A DNA stretch of 64,000 nucleotides from Methyloversatilis discipulorum (GTDB lineage: Bacteria; Pseudomonadota; Gammaproteobacteria; Burkholderiales; Rhodocyclaceae): assembly GCF_000385375.1 (NCBI RefSeq), contig NZ_ARVV01000001.1, positions 1,984,001 to 2,048,000 on the forward strand. Direction: 5' to 3'. The notes under the pieces were generated by a model. That model ran no database searches and was not told the DNA's origin. It worked only from the letters and a program-made list of their open reading frames with translations. Every line of letters begins with the position of its first letter. The first letter of the stretch is position 1. The translations under genes and the position numbers were made by a program. Positions 1 through 7,397 of the stretch are shown in pieces.

Positions 1-809
1 GGCTGGCGCTGCTTTCGTGGGCCATGATGACGCGCAGCTTTCCGCAGAGCATTTCGCCCTTCTTTCTCGAACGGGCGCTGCCCGAAGGCGGCGGCAGCAA
101 TGTGGTGAACGTGATGCTGGTCGATTTCCGCGGTTTCGACACGCTGGGCGAAATCACCGTGCTCGGCGTGGTGGCGCTGACCGTGTATGCGCTGCTGCGC
201 CGCTTCCGTCCGGCGCCTGAAAGTGCGGAACTGCCGGCGCAGCAGCGGGCGCTGCCGGCCGACCTGGCGACCGATCTGGTGGACGCCCAGACGGCCGAGG
301 ACACCGCCCGCGGCTACCTGATGGTGCCGGCGGTGCTGGTGCGGCTGGTGCTGCCGCTGGCGGCGGTGATCGCGGTCTACCTGTTCATGCGCGGCCACAA
401 CGAACCGGGCGGCGGTTTCGTCGCCGGGCTGGTGCTGTCGACCGCCTTCATCGTGCAGTACATCGTGTCCGGTACGCAGTGGGTCGAAGCGCACATGGAC
501 CTGCGGCCGCAGCGCTGGATCGCCTTCGGCCTGCTGACGGCGACGGCCACCGGCCTCGGTTCCTTCGCGCTGGGCTATCCCTTCCTGACTACTCACACCG
601 CCCACCTCAGCCTGCCGCTGATCGGCGACATCCACGTCGCCAGCGCGCTGTTCTACGACATCGGCGTGTTCCTGCTGGTGGTCGGGGCGACGCTGCTGAT
701 ACTGACCGCGCTGGGCCACCAGTCGGTGCGTGGACGCCGTGTCCGTGACAGCGATGACGACGGTGACGGCGATCGCGGCGGCGACCAACAAAGAGAAGGA
801 GCGCACTGA
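1..809 (+). CDS. mrpA: Mrp/Pha Na+/H+ antiporter subunit A/B fusion, C-terminal part
   Basis: The frame is open from the window edge (codons from base 3), so the 5' end is missing. What remains is the end of the large MrpA subunit followed by a hydrophobic MnhB-type domain (the stretch beginning RLVLPLAAVIAVYLFMRGHN, then GGGFVAGL), as in A/B-fused group 2 Mrp (Pha) systems. The tail is charged (RDSDDDGDGDRGGD). The Mrp complex is a multi-subunit inner-membrane antiporter exchanging Na+ or K+ for H+. The stop overlaps the mrpC start by 1 nt (TGATG), and the C-G genes follow directly, which makes the assignment firm. Confidence 0.9.
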   Translation, partial: LALLSWAMMTRSFPQSISPFFLERALPEGGGSNVVNVMLVDFRGFDTLGEITVLGVVALTVYALLRRFRPAPESAELPAQQRALPADLATDLVDAQTAEDTARGYLMVPAVLVRLVLPLAAVIAVYLFMRGHNEPGGGFVAGLVLSTAFIVQYIVSGTQWVEAHMDLRPQRWIAFGLLTATATGLGSFALGYPFLTTHTAHLSLPLIGDIHVASALFYDIGVFLLVVGATLLILTALGHQSVRGRRVRDSDDDGDGDRGGDQQREGAH

Positions 810-1153
810 TGGAAATCGTCCTCGCCTGCGCGATCGGCGTACTGACCGCCTGCGGCGTGTGGCTGCTGCTGCGACCGCGTACCTATCAGGTCATCATGGG
901 GCTGTCGCTGCTCGGCTACGGCGTGAACCTGTTCATCTTCAGCATGGGCCGGCTGGCGCTGGACAGCGAGCCGGTGCTGGCGGCCGGCGTGCCGACCGAC
1001 CTTGCGCACTACACCGACCCGATGCCGCAGGCGCTGGTGTTGACCGCCATCGTGATCGGCTTCGCGATGACCGCGCTCTTCCTGGTCGTGCTGCTGGCGC
1101 AGCGGGGCTTCTTCGGCAATGACCATGTCGATGGCCGGGAGGACGCCGAATGA
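809..1153 (+). CDS. mrpC: Mrp/Pha antiporter subunit C (NuoK-like)
   Basis: This 114-residue protein has three predicted membrane helices and the NuoK/MnhC features RPRTYQVIMGLSLLGYGVNL and a TDPMPQALVLTAIVIGFA core, typical of MrpC. It is a small inner-membrane subunit homologous to NuoK of complex I. A good ribosome site (GGAG) lies just before the ATG at 809, and the start overlaps the mrpA stop. The gene ends with an ATGA overlap into mrpD, so the two are probably translationally coupled. Confidence 0.95.
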   Translation: MEIVLACAIGVLTACGVWLLLRPRTYQVIMGLSLLGYGVNLFIFSMGRLALDSEPVLAAGVPTDLAHYTDPMPQALVLTAIVIGFAMTALFLVVLLAQRGFFGNDHVDGREDAE

Positions 1154-2862
1154 GGGCATTTGCGCAGGCACTGATGCCGCACCTCACGATAGTGCCCATC
1201 CTGCTGCCGCTGCTGACCGCCTGCCTGCTGCTGTTGCTGGACGGTAGGCGCCACCGCATCCGCGGCATGATCGGTCTGGCGGCCGCGCTGGCCAATCTGG
1301 CGGTGGCGGTGTTGCTGCTGTTCTGGGTCGGCAGCGACCTGCCCGCCGCCTATGGCGTCTACCTGCCGTCGAACTGGGATGTGCCCTTCGGCATCGTGCT
1401 GGTCGCCGACCGCCTGTCGGTGCTGCTGCTGGTCACCGCCGCCGTCGTCGCGCTGATGGCGCTGTTGTTCGCCGTCGCACGCTGGCACAAGGCGGGTGCG
1501 CATTTCCATCCGCTGTTCCAGATCCAGATCATGGGCCTGAACGGCGCCTTCCTGACCGGGGACCTGTTCAACCTGTTCGTGTTCTTTGAGGTGATGCTGG
1601 CGGCGTCCTACGGTCTGCTGCTGCACGGCTCCGGCCCGTCGCGTGTGCGCACCGGCCTGCACTACGTGGCGATCAACCTGCTGGCGTCCTCGCTCTTCCT
1701 GATCGGCGCCGCGCTGATCTACGGCGTCACCGGCACGCTGAACATGGCCGACATCGCGGCCCGCATCCCGCAGGTGGCGGCCGGCGACCGCGCGCTGCTG
1801 CATGCCGCCTTCGCCGTGCTCGGCGTCGCCTTCCTGGCCAAGGCGGCGATGTGGCCGCTGAACTTCTGGCTGGTGCCGGCCTACGCCGCCGCCAGCGCGC
1901 CGGCAGCGGCAGTGTTCGCGCTGCTGACCAAGGTCGGCGTCTATGTGCTGTTGCGCTTCAGCACGCTGATGTTCTCGGATCAGGCGGGCGCTTCCGCCGG
2001 CTTCGGCAGCGACTGGCTGCTGTGGGGCGGCACGGCGACGCTGGCGGCCGGGGCCTTCGGCATGTTCTCGACGCAGCGGCCGGGCCGGCTGGCAGGCTTC
2101 GCCGTCATCGTGTCCTCGGGCACGCTGCTCGCCGTGCTCGGTCTGGCCCGCCCAGAACTGACCGCCGGCGCGCTGTACTACCTGCCCAGTTCGACGCTCG
2201 GCGTGGCCGCCTTCTTCCTGCTGGCCGAGCTGATGGAGCGATCGCGCAGTGCCGACGTCGCCGGCGCGCGCGCGCCGGAGGACGAGGAGGATTACCTGCC
2301 GTTCCCGCTGGCCGAACTGGAACTGGACAAGGACGTCAATCTGGACGAGGACGAGGAAATGCTGATCGGTCACGCCATTCCGGCCGCCACCGCGCTGCTC
2401 GGCCTGGCCTTCATCTGCTGCACGCTGCTGGTCGCCGGGCTGCCGCCGCTGTCGGGCTTCATCGGCAAGTTCGTGCTGCTGTCGGCGCTGGTGCCGGAGC
2501 TGAGTGCCGACACCGCCCACATCGACGCACTGCTGACCTGGGTGCTGCCGGTACTCATCGTGCTGTCCGGGCTGTGTGCGCTGGTGGCGCTGTCGCGCGT
2601 CGGCATCCGTTTCTTCTGGACACCGGTCGATCGCGAGGCACCGCTGCTGCGGGTGGTTGAATTCGTGCCGATCGCGGTACTGGTCGGGGTGTGCGTGTTC
2701 ATTTCGGTGCGCGCCGAGCCGGTCATGCGCTACGCGGCGGCGACCGCCGAGGCGTTGTACAGCCCGGCCGGCTACATCGACGCGGTGCTGTCGGCACGGC
2801 CGCGACCGACACCGACCAATGCCGAACGCCTCCGCCTGCAAGGGCAGGAGTCCGCGCCATGA
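1150..2862 (+). CDS. mrpD: Mrp/Pha antiporter subunit D (NuoN/L-like)
   Basis: The 570-residue polytopic membrane protein belongs to the proton-conducting NuoL/M/N family. Visible family features are FFEVMLAASYGLLLHG, the AFLAKAAMWPLNFWL stretch with the key lysine, and the AGLPPLSGFIGKF motif. A strongly acidic loop at about residues 375-405 separates two helix groups; I believe similar insertions occur in Pha-type D subunits. Together with MrpA it is expected to carry one of the ion-translocating half channels. It overlaps mrpC (ATGA) and mrpE (ATGATG). Confidence 0.95.
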   Translation: MRAFAQALMPHLTIVPILLPLLTACLLLLLDGRRHRIRGMIGLAAALANLAVAVLLLFWVGSDLPAAYGVYLPSNWDVPFGIVLVADRLSVLLLVTAAVVALMALLFAVARWHKAGAHFHPLFQIQIMGLNGAFLTGDLFNLFVFFEVMLAASYGLLLHGSGPSRVRTGLHYVAINLLASSLFLIGAALIYGVTGTLNMADIAARIPQVAAGDRALLHAAFAVLGVAFLAKAAMWPLNFWLVPAYAAASAPAAAVFALLTKVGVYVLLRFSTLMFSDQAGASAGFGSDWLLWGGTATLAAGAFGMFSTQRPGRLAGFAVIVSSGTLLAVLGLARPELTAGALYYLPSSTLGVAAFFLLAELMERSRSADVAGARAPEDEEDYLPFPLAELELDKDVNLDEDEEMLIGHAIPAATALLGLAFICCTLLVAGLPPLSGFIGKFVLLSALVPELSADTAHIDALLTWVLPVLIVLSGLCALVALSRVGIRFFWTPVDREAPLLRVVEFVPIAVLVGVCVFISVRAEPVMRYAAATAEALYSPAGYIDAVLSARPRPTPTNAERLRLQGQESAP

Positions 2863-3353
2863 TGCGCCGCCTGTTTCCCGCTCCGCTGCTGTCGCTGGCG
2901 CTGCTCGCGCTGTGGCTGCTGCTGAACAACGCGTCGCAGGGCCTCGGTCAGTGGCTGCTCGGTGCCTTCCTCGGTGTGCTGGTGCCGCTGCTGACGCAGT
3001 CGCTGCGGCCGACGCCGGTACGCTTCCGCCGGCCGTCGGTGGCGCTGCGGTTGTTCATGCAGGTCGGTTACGACGTGATCGTCTGGAACTGGCGCGTGCT
3101 GCGCGGCACGCTGGCTGCGGGCAAGCGCATGCCGCGCGGCGGTTTCGTCGTGGTGCCACTGGACATGCGCGACCCGAACGGGCTGGCGGTGCTGGCGGCC
3201 ATCATGTGCGTGATCCCCGGCACCATCTGGTCGGAGCTGGCGCTGGACCGCAGCGCGCTGCTCGTCCACATGTTCGACATGGACGACGTCGAGGCCGAGA
3301 TCGCACTGATCAAGGGCCGTTACGAACGCCCGCTGATGGAGATATTCGAATGA
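2859..3353 (+). CDS. mrpE: Mrp/Pha antiporter subunit E
   Basis: The 164-residue protein has two N-terminal membrane helices and a cytoplasmic domain with the MrpE pattern VVPLDMRDPNGLAVLAAIMC...PGTIW, then LVHMFDMDDVEAE. The frame stays open upstream, but ATG 2859 (or 2862) fits the overlap with the mrpD stop and gives the usual family length. MrpE is a conserved structural subunit of the complex with no counterpart in complex I. Confidence 0.93.
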   Translation: MMRRLFPAPLLSLALLALWLLLNNASQGLGQWLLGAFLGVLVPLLTQSLRPTPVRFRRPSVALRLFMQVGYDVIVWNWRVLRGTLAAGKRMPRGGFVVVPLDMRDPNGLAVLAAIMCVIPGTIWSELALDRSALLVHMFDMDDVEAEIALIKGRYERPLMEIFE

Positions 3354-3628
3354 GTCCGCTGCTGTTTTCCGCCATCGTGTTCGCGATGGGCTGCTACATC
3401 ACGGCGATGGCGCTGGCGCTGCTGCGCCTGGTCCGCGGCCCCTCCGCACAGGACCGCGTGCTGGCGATGGACCTGATCTGCACCATTGCGATGCTGATTC
3501 TGATGGTGCTGGCGATACGCTATCGCAGCGCGATGTATTTCGAGGCGGCGCTGCTCATTTCCATCTTCGGCTTCGTCAGTTCGGCCGCCATGGCGAAATT
3601 CCTGCTGCGCGGCGAGGTGATCGAATGA
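3350..3628 (+). CDS. mrpF: Mrp/Pha antiporter subunit F
   Basis: This 92-residue protein has three predicted helices and the MrpF signature LLRLVRGPSAQDRVLAMDLI followed by EAALLISIFGFVSSAA. The ATG at 3350 overlaps the mrpE stop (ATGA); the open frame upstream of it is out of context and has no start of its own. MrpF is a small integral membrane subunit of the antiporter. Confidence 0.95.
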   Translation: MSPLLFSAIVFAMGCYITAMALALLRLVRGPSAQDRVLAMDLICTIAMLILMVLAIRYRSAMYFEAALLISIFGFVSSAAMAKFLLRGEVIE

Positions 3629-3660
3629 GCGCGCCTGTCATGTCGGGGGCGCTGCGATGA
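3625..3660 (+). other. possible 11-codon coupling minicistron between mrpF and mrpG
   Basis: An ATG at 3625 overlaps the mrpF stop (ATGA) and opens a frame of 11 sense codons (MSAPVMSGALR). Its TGA stop at 3658-3660 overlaps the mrpG start at 3657 (again ATGA). The frame therefore bridges the only gap in an otherwise overlapping operon. It may act as a ribosome relay rather than code for a functional peptide. It could equally be chance, since short open frames are common here. Confidence 0.3.
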
Positions 3661-4049
3661 TTCCACCGCTGCCCCTTTGGGTCGAAATTCCGGTGGCGCT
3701 GCTGCTGGCGCTGAGCGGCGTGTTCACGCTGGTGGCGGCGATCGGCGTGGTGCGCTTCCGCAGCTTCTTCCAGCGTATGCATCCGCCGGCGCTGGCCTTC
3801 AGCTTTTCCGCCTGGTGCGTGACGCTGGCCAGCATCCTGTACTTCTCGGTGCAGGATGGCGCGCTGTCGCTGCACGCCTGGCTCATCATCATCTTCCTGT
3901 CGTTGACGGTGCCGGTGACCACCATCCTGCTGTCGCGTACGGAGCTGTTCCGCCGGCGCAACAGCGGCGACCCCGACATGCCGCCGCCACTCAGCGCCTG
4001 CGTGGCGCCTTCGGCGGACGCCGACGTCTCTTCGCCCACGCGGCGCTGA
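3657..4049 (+). CDS. mrpG: Mrp/Pha antiporter subunit G
   Basis: The 130-residue protein has three predicted helices and the MrpG pattern LSGVFTLVAAIGVVRFRSFFQRMHPPAL, then LFLSLTVPVTTILLSR-like helices. The C-terminal 25 residues are polar and proline-rich. It is the last gene of the antiporter operon and is convergent with the metal operon that ends at 4068. I see no clear intrinsic terminator in the 18-nt gap. Confidence 0.93.
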   Translation: MIPPLPLWVEIPVALLLALSGVFTLVAAIGVVRFRSFFQRMHPPALAFSFSAWCVTLASILYFSVQDGALSLHAWLIIIFLSLTVPVTTILLSRTELFRRRNSGDPDMPPPLSACVAPSADADVSSPTRR

Positions 4050-4067
4050 GCTGCATCCGCTGCCAGG

Positions 4068-4457
4068 TCAGAGCAGCAGCGGCGCGACGAAGGCGAAGAA
4101 GCCGCCGATCAGGAAAAGCAGGACCGACACGGCATACACCGCCACCGATGTCCGCCGGGCACGGGCGCAGGCGCGCGCCGCGGCGGGGTCGGCCGGGCAG
4201 GGCAGCGAGCGGGCGCGCCACTGCGCAGCACCCGCCAGCGCCAGCAGGGCGGCGGCGACGCCGAACACCGCACCCTTGTGCTCGGACAGCCAGATCAGCT
4301 GCGGCAGCCGGCTGGTCAGCGAGACCAGCGTGGCGCCGGCGCCGAGTGCGACCAGCAGCGCGGGCAGCGCACAGCACACCAGAGTCGAACCGCTCGCCAG
4401 CAGCGACAGGCCGCTGGCGCTGAGCGACGCGCGCAGGCCGCGTTCGGGTGCGTCCAT
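4068..4457 (-). CDS. MerT/MerC-like small membrane protein
   Basis: This 129-residue protein has three to four hydrophobic segments. The first contains LVCCALPALLVALGAGATL, a vicinal Cys pair in a helix as in mercuric-ion transporters of the MerT/MerC group. A second Cys pair sits in a loop (SLPCPADP...ARACARA). I start it at ATG 4457, one base after the upstream gene's stop; an in-frame ATG at 4481 would overlap that gene. The preceding gene encodes a periplasmic HMA protein, so the pair resembles MerP-MerT. No reductase or merR is present, so the metal may not be mercury. The family is not securely named. Confidence 0.65.
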   Translation of the reverse strand: MDAPERGLRASLSASGLSLLASGSTLVCCALPALLVALGAGATLVSLTSRLPQLIWLSEHKGAVFGVAAALLALAGAAQWRARSLPCPADPAAARACARARRTSVAVYAVSVLLFLIGGFFAFVAPLLL

Positions 4458-4458
4458 G

Positions 4459-4791
4459 TCAGCGTCCCTTGAGCGCGGCACGCAGGCTGTCCAGCGTGTC
4501 GGGCACGCGTTCGATCTTCTTCACCTGGTAACCGGCGTCGGTGATCTGCGTGCGCAGCGTGTCGTCGGCGATGTCCTGACCGTCCTTCAGGCTCAGCGCG
4601 ACGATCTTGTGTTCGAGGCTGACCAGCACGTCGGCGGTGGCCGCGTTGCTGCGCAGCTTTTTCTCGATCGCCGAGCCGCAGAAGGCGCATACCAGACCTT
4701 CGACCTGCATCTTGATCGTACTGGCGGCCAGCACCGGCACCGCGGTCAGCGAAAGAGCGATGGTCATGATGTAAAACTTCATTTTATTCAT
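4459..4791 (-). CDS. periplasmic heavy-metal-associated (HMA) protein, MerP-like
   Basis: The 110-residue protein has an N-terminal signal peptide ending near VPVLAAS and a single HMA fold. The CxxC motif is VEGLVCAFCGSAIEKKL, where an ordinary HMA protein has GMTCxxC. ATG 4791 has an AAGG ribosome site at 7 nt; a TTG 15 nt further up is less likely. It presumably binds a soft metal in the periplasm and hands it to the membrane protein encoded next. The C-terminal 35 residues extend beyond the usual HMA length. Confidence 0.75.
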   Translation of the reverse strand: MNKMKFYIMTIALSLTAVPVLAASTIKMQVEGLVCAFCGSAIEKKLRSNAATADVLVSLEHKIVALSLKDGQDIADDTLRTQITDAGYQVKKIERVPDTLDSLRAALKGR

Positions 4792-4807
4792 TGCATTACC
4801 TTTCAAT

Positions 4808-5506
4808 TCAAAACAGAAACATGAGGTTCACGAAAGCGTCGCCACGGTGCTCGCGATTGACGCTGACGCCGACATCGACCCACCAGCGGCGCTGGAACAG
4901 GCGCAGCAGTGGCGTGATCTGGGTGGCGTCGGTCAGGCCGCTGCGGCGCTCTGCCTGCAGGCCGATCCAGGTGGCGATGTCCTCGTAGTCGGCGGCGTAC
5001 GGCGCCCACAGCCCCTGCGCCGTCGTGACCACCTGGGTGTGTCCGGCCGCGTGATAGGCGTGGGTGGACAGCCGTGCGTAGATGCGCCGCGTTTCGTGGT
5101 CGGCCCAGAAGCCGCCGTGCACGCCGCTGTGGGTGCCGGCGAATTCGCTGCCGCGGGCGGCCAGTGGTCCACCATATATATATGCGTTGGTGATGCCGTC
5201 GCTGCCGTAGGCGCGATGCACCAGCCAGTTCGCCTGCAGGGTGGTGTAGCGGCGTTCGGTCAGTCCGTCGTCCGACACGTAGCGCGACTGCCCGGCGGCG
5301 ACCGACAGGTTTGCGCGCAGGCCGTGCGCCACTTCGGCCATCTGGCTGTCGGGCGAGGCGGTGAACATGAACATGGTGATGTCGCGCGGAATGAAGAAGC
5401 CGGCGACGGCCTGGGTCGACAGCGCGGCCAGCGGCAGCGCCGCGAGCCAGCCGCGTGGCGCGGCACAGCGCCTGCCGCGCGCGGGCGGCAGCTTGAAACG
5501 GAACAT
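4808..5506 (-). CDS. predicted outer-membrane protein of the metal operon
   Basis: I do not recognise a named family. The 232-residue product begins with a basic signal peptide (PLAALSTQAVAG) and continues with alternating amphipathic strands rich in Tyr, Trp and Gly. It ends in ...VNLMFLF, a C-terminal Phe typical of outer-membrane beta-barrels. ATG 5506 has a GGAGTC ribosome site just upstream; the frame is open further up but there it overlaps the preceding gene. Its place between a Cys-rich exported protein and the HMA protein suggests a role in metal passage or sensing at the envelope. Confidence 0.6.
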   Translation of the reverse strand: MFRFKLPPARGRRCAAPRGWLAALPLAALSTQAVAGFFIPRDITMFMFTASPDSQMAEVAHGLRANLSVAAGQSRYVSDDGLTERRYTTLQANWLVHRAYGSDGITNAYIYGGPLAARGSEFAGTHSGVHGGFWADHETRRIYARLSTHAYHAAGHTQVVTTAQGLWAPYAADYEDIATWIGLQAERRSGLTDATQITPLLRLFQRRWWVDVGVSVNREHRGDAFVNLMFLF

Positions 5507-5547
5507 GACGGACTCCTGAACGATTCGGGGGCGGAACAGTGCGACGT

Positions 5548-5880
5548 TCAGGACGGTCTGGGTGGTTTCTCCAGCGGCGCGGGGATGTGCGAACGCTCGA
5601 CGGCGTCGTGCTGAAGCGCCAGGACCGCCGAGCCGGCGGGTGCGGCTGGCGGCGGGGACTGCGTGAGGGCGATCGCCTGTGCGGCTGCGCACAGTGCCGC
5701 TTGCGCGCCCTGATCCTCGCAGCTGCCGCAGTCGTGGCCGGGCATGTCGATCTCCATCATCGCTCCGGCCAGCGCGCAGTGCGTGCTGCAATGAAGCGCG
5801 TAGGCGTGCAGCGGCAGCGCGCACAGCATCAGCAGTGCGATCAGGCGGCGCAACGGGAGGTAACGGGCGACGTGCATCAT
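5548..5880 (-). CDS. small exported Cys/His-rich protein
   Basis: The 110-residue protein starts with a hydrophobic signal sequence (LIALLMLCALPLHAYA). A metal-ligand-rich stretch with CSTHC, MMEIDMPGHDC and GSC follows. The C-terminal half is Pro/Ala-rich and low complexity. It is the first gene of the operon ending at 4068, with a 41-nt gap to the next gene. The layout resembles small copper-induced periplasmic proteins (DUF2946-like), but I cannot assign a family. Two adjacent ATGs (5880, 5877) are possible starts. Confidence 0.5.
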   Translation of the reverse strand: MMHVARYLPLRRLIALLMLCALPLHAYALHCSTHCALAGAMMEIDMPGHDCGSCEDQGAQAALCAAAQAIALTQSPPPAAPAGSAVLALQHDAVERSHIPAPLEKPPRPS

Positions 5881-5929
5881 GCAATCGTGACAGTGATCCG
5901 TCACGCAGACAAGGACGCCACCGTCGAGT

Positions 5930-7213
5930 TCAGACCACCTGCGGCCAGTGCAGGTCACCGCACAGCACGCGCAACTGGTCGTCCCAGCCGCGGTATGCGA
6001 TGGACACCGTCACGCACAGCAGGCCGGACGAGATGGACAGATAGGGGCGCGTCACCTGCACCTTGCCGACGTGCTCGATGGCGCGACGGAAGTAGGGGCG
6101 GCGCGACCAGCGCGCGTGGCGGTTGATCGACAGCGAGCGGTACTGGCTGTCGGCGGTGCCGAAAGGCTGTGAGGTGCGCACATTGCGGCCGACCTGGCGG
6201 CCGTCCGCGTCGAGCAGGAAGCAGCAGTCGGCGCGCTCCAGCTGCAGGAAGCCACGGCAGGCCTCCTCGATCGGGATGCCTTCTTCCAGCAGCACGGCGC
6301 AGCCGCCCATGGCGTGGATGTAAGGCGCGATCAGTTCACGGTAGCGCGCGGCACCGCTGCCGCGTGTCGTGTTGAAGCGTTCCCACAGGTCGTTCAGCAC
6401 CGGGCTCACTTCGCGCGTGTCGACCGGGCGCGCCGCCGGCATCGCGAAGTAGAAGCCCTGGACGAAGTCGATGTCGGCGTCGAGCGCGGCCAGTGCCTGC
6501 GCCTCGGTTTCGACGCCTTCGAGCAGCACCAGCGAGCCGGCTTCGTGGATCAGACTGACGATCTGCGGCAGCAGGCGGCGCGCCGACGGATCCTCGACCG
6601 ACTTGACGGCGAAGGAGCGGTCGAGCTTGACGATTTCCGGCTGCATGGTCCAGATGCGGTCGAAGTTCGAATGGCCGGCGCCGAAGTCGTCGAGCGCGAT
6701 CATGCAGCCGAGGCCGCGCAGGTACTCGACCGTGCGGGCGAAACCGGCGTGTTCGGACACCGCCTGTTCCATCACTTCGATGACGATGCGGCGCGGATCG
6801 ATGTCCGGGTGTTCCGACAGTTCGGGTAGGAAGTCGCTGAGGTCGCTGTCCGGACCGCTGCGGAACACTTCCGGGTGGATGTTCAGGAAGAGCCAGCCGT
6901 CATGCGTGTCCTGCGCGGCGTGGTTGTTCACGTGCAGGTAGCGGCACAGCTGGTCGAGGTAGCGCAGGTCGTCGTAACGCGTGGCGCCGGCGATGACGCG
7001 GGCCGGCGCGACCGGGTTCGCTTCCGCGTCGGCGGCGCGCAGCAGACCTTCGTGACCGATGGCGCGACAGTGCGAAACGCTGAAGATGGGCTGGAAGTGG
7101 CTGGTCAGCGTCAGGCCCTTGTAGCGGGCCAGCACGCCATTTGCGCTGTGGACGATGTCGGCGCCGGGTGCTTGCTCGGCTTCCGCGACGACGGATAACG
7201 ATGCGTGGGCCAT
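5930..7213 (-). CDS. EAL-domain c-di-GMP phosphodiesterase with C-terminal sensor-like domain
   Basis: The 427-residue protein has no membrane segment. Residues 35-265 form an EAL domain in which the metal and catalytic residues are all present: the EAL motif reads EGL (E55), with N111 (LNIHPE), E146 (IEVMEQ), D175-D176 (LDDFGAG), K196 (KLDRSF), E232 (LEGVETE) and Q252 (QGFYF). An active phosphodiesterase cleaving c-di-GMP is therefore likely. Residues 290-427 resemble a PAS/Cache-like sensor (FRRAIEHVGKVQVTRPYLS). I chose ATG 7213 because the 24 residues upstream are atypical. It is divergent from rmuC. Confidence 0.85.
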   Translation of the reverse strand: MAHASLSVVAEAEQAPGADIVHSANGVLARYKGLTLTSHFQPIFSVSHCRAIGHEGLLRAADAEANPVAPARVIAGATRYDDLRYLDQLCRYLHVNNHAAQDTHDGWLFLNIHPEVFRSGPDSDLSDFLPELSEHPDIDPRRIVIEVMEQAVSEHAGFARTVEYLRGLGCMIALDDFGAGHSNFDRIWTMQPEIVKLDRSFAVKSVEDPSARRLLPQIVSLIHEAGSLVLLEGVETEAQALAALDADIDFVQGFYFAMPAARPVDTREVSPVLNDLWERFNTTRGSGAARYRELIAPYIHAMGGCAVLLEEGIPIEEACRGFLQLERADCCFLLDADGRQVGRNVRTSQPFGTADSQYRSLSINRHARWSRRPYFRRAIEHVGKVQVTRPYLSISSGLLCVTVSIAYRGWDDQLRVLCGDLHWPQVV

Positions 7214-7397
7214 GAGGGCGCTCGGAAATGGATGATTGAGCTCTTTATCGGCAGTGCACCATCGACTCTTGAACCCAAGATGCACGCGCGGGATTTCTTC
7301 CCTTGTGACAGCCCGTTGTGGCCCGCCGGCTATACTTCGCAGTCGTCCGGCCTTCCCGGTGCGGGGCGTCCCTCAACCTTCGGCCAACTCACCTCGC

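Noticed and set aside
1009-2841. 610-codon open frame on the minus strand
   Set aside because: It lies antisense to mrpC/mrpD, has Arg/Gln/His-rich composition typical of reverse reading of GC-rich genes, and no family features.
4068-4806. mercury resistance (merTP)
   Set aside because: The pair resembles MerT-MerP in layout, but merR and merA are missing and neighbours are unrelated to mer, so a mercury role is not supported.
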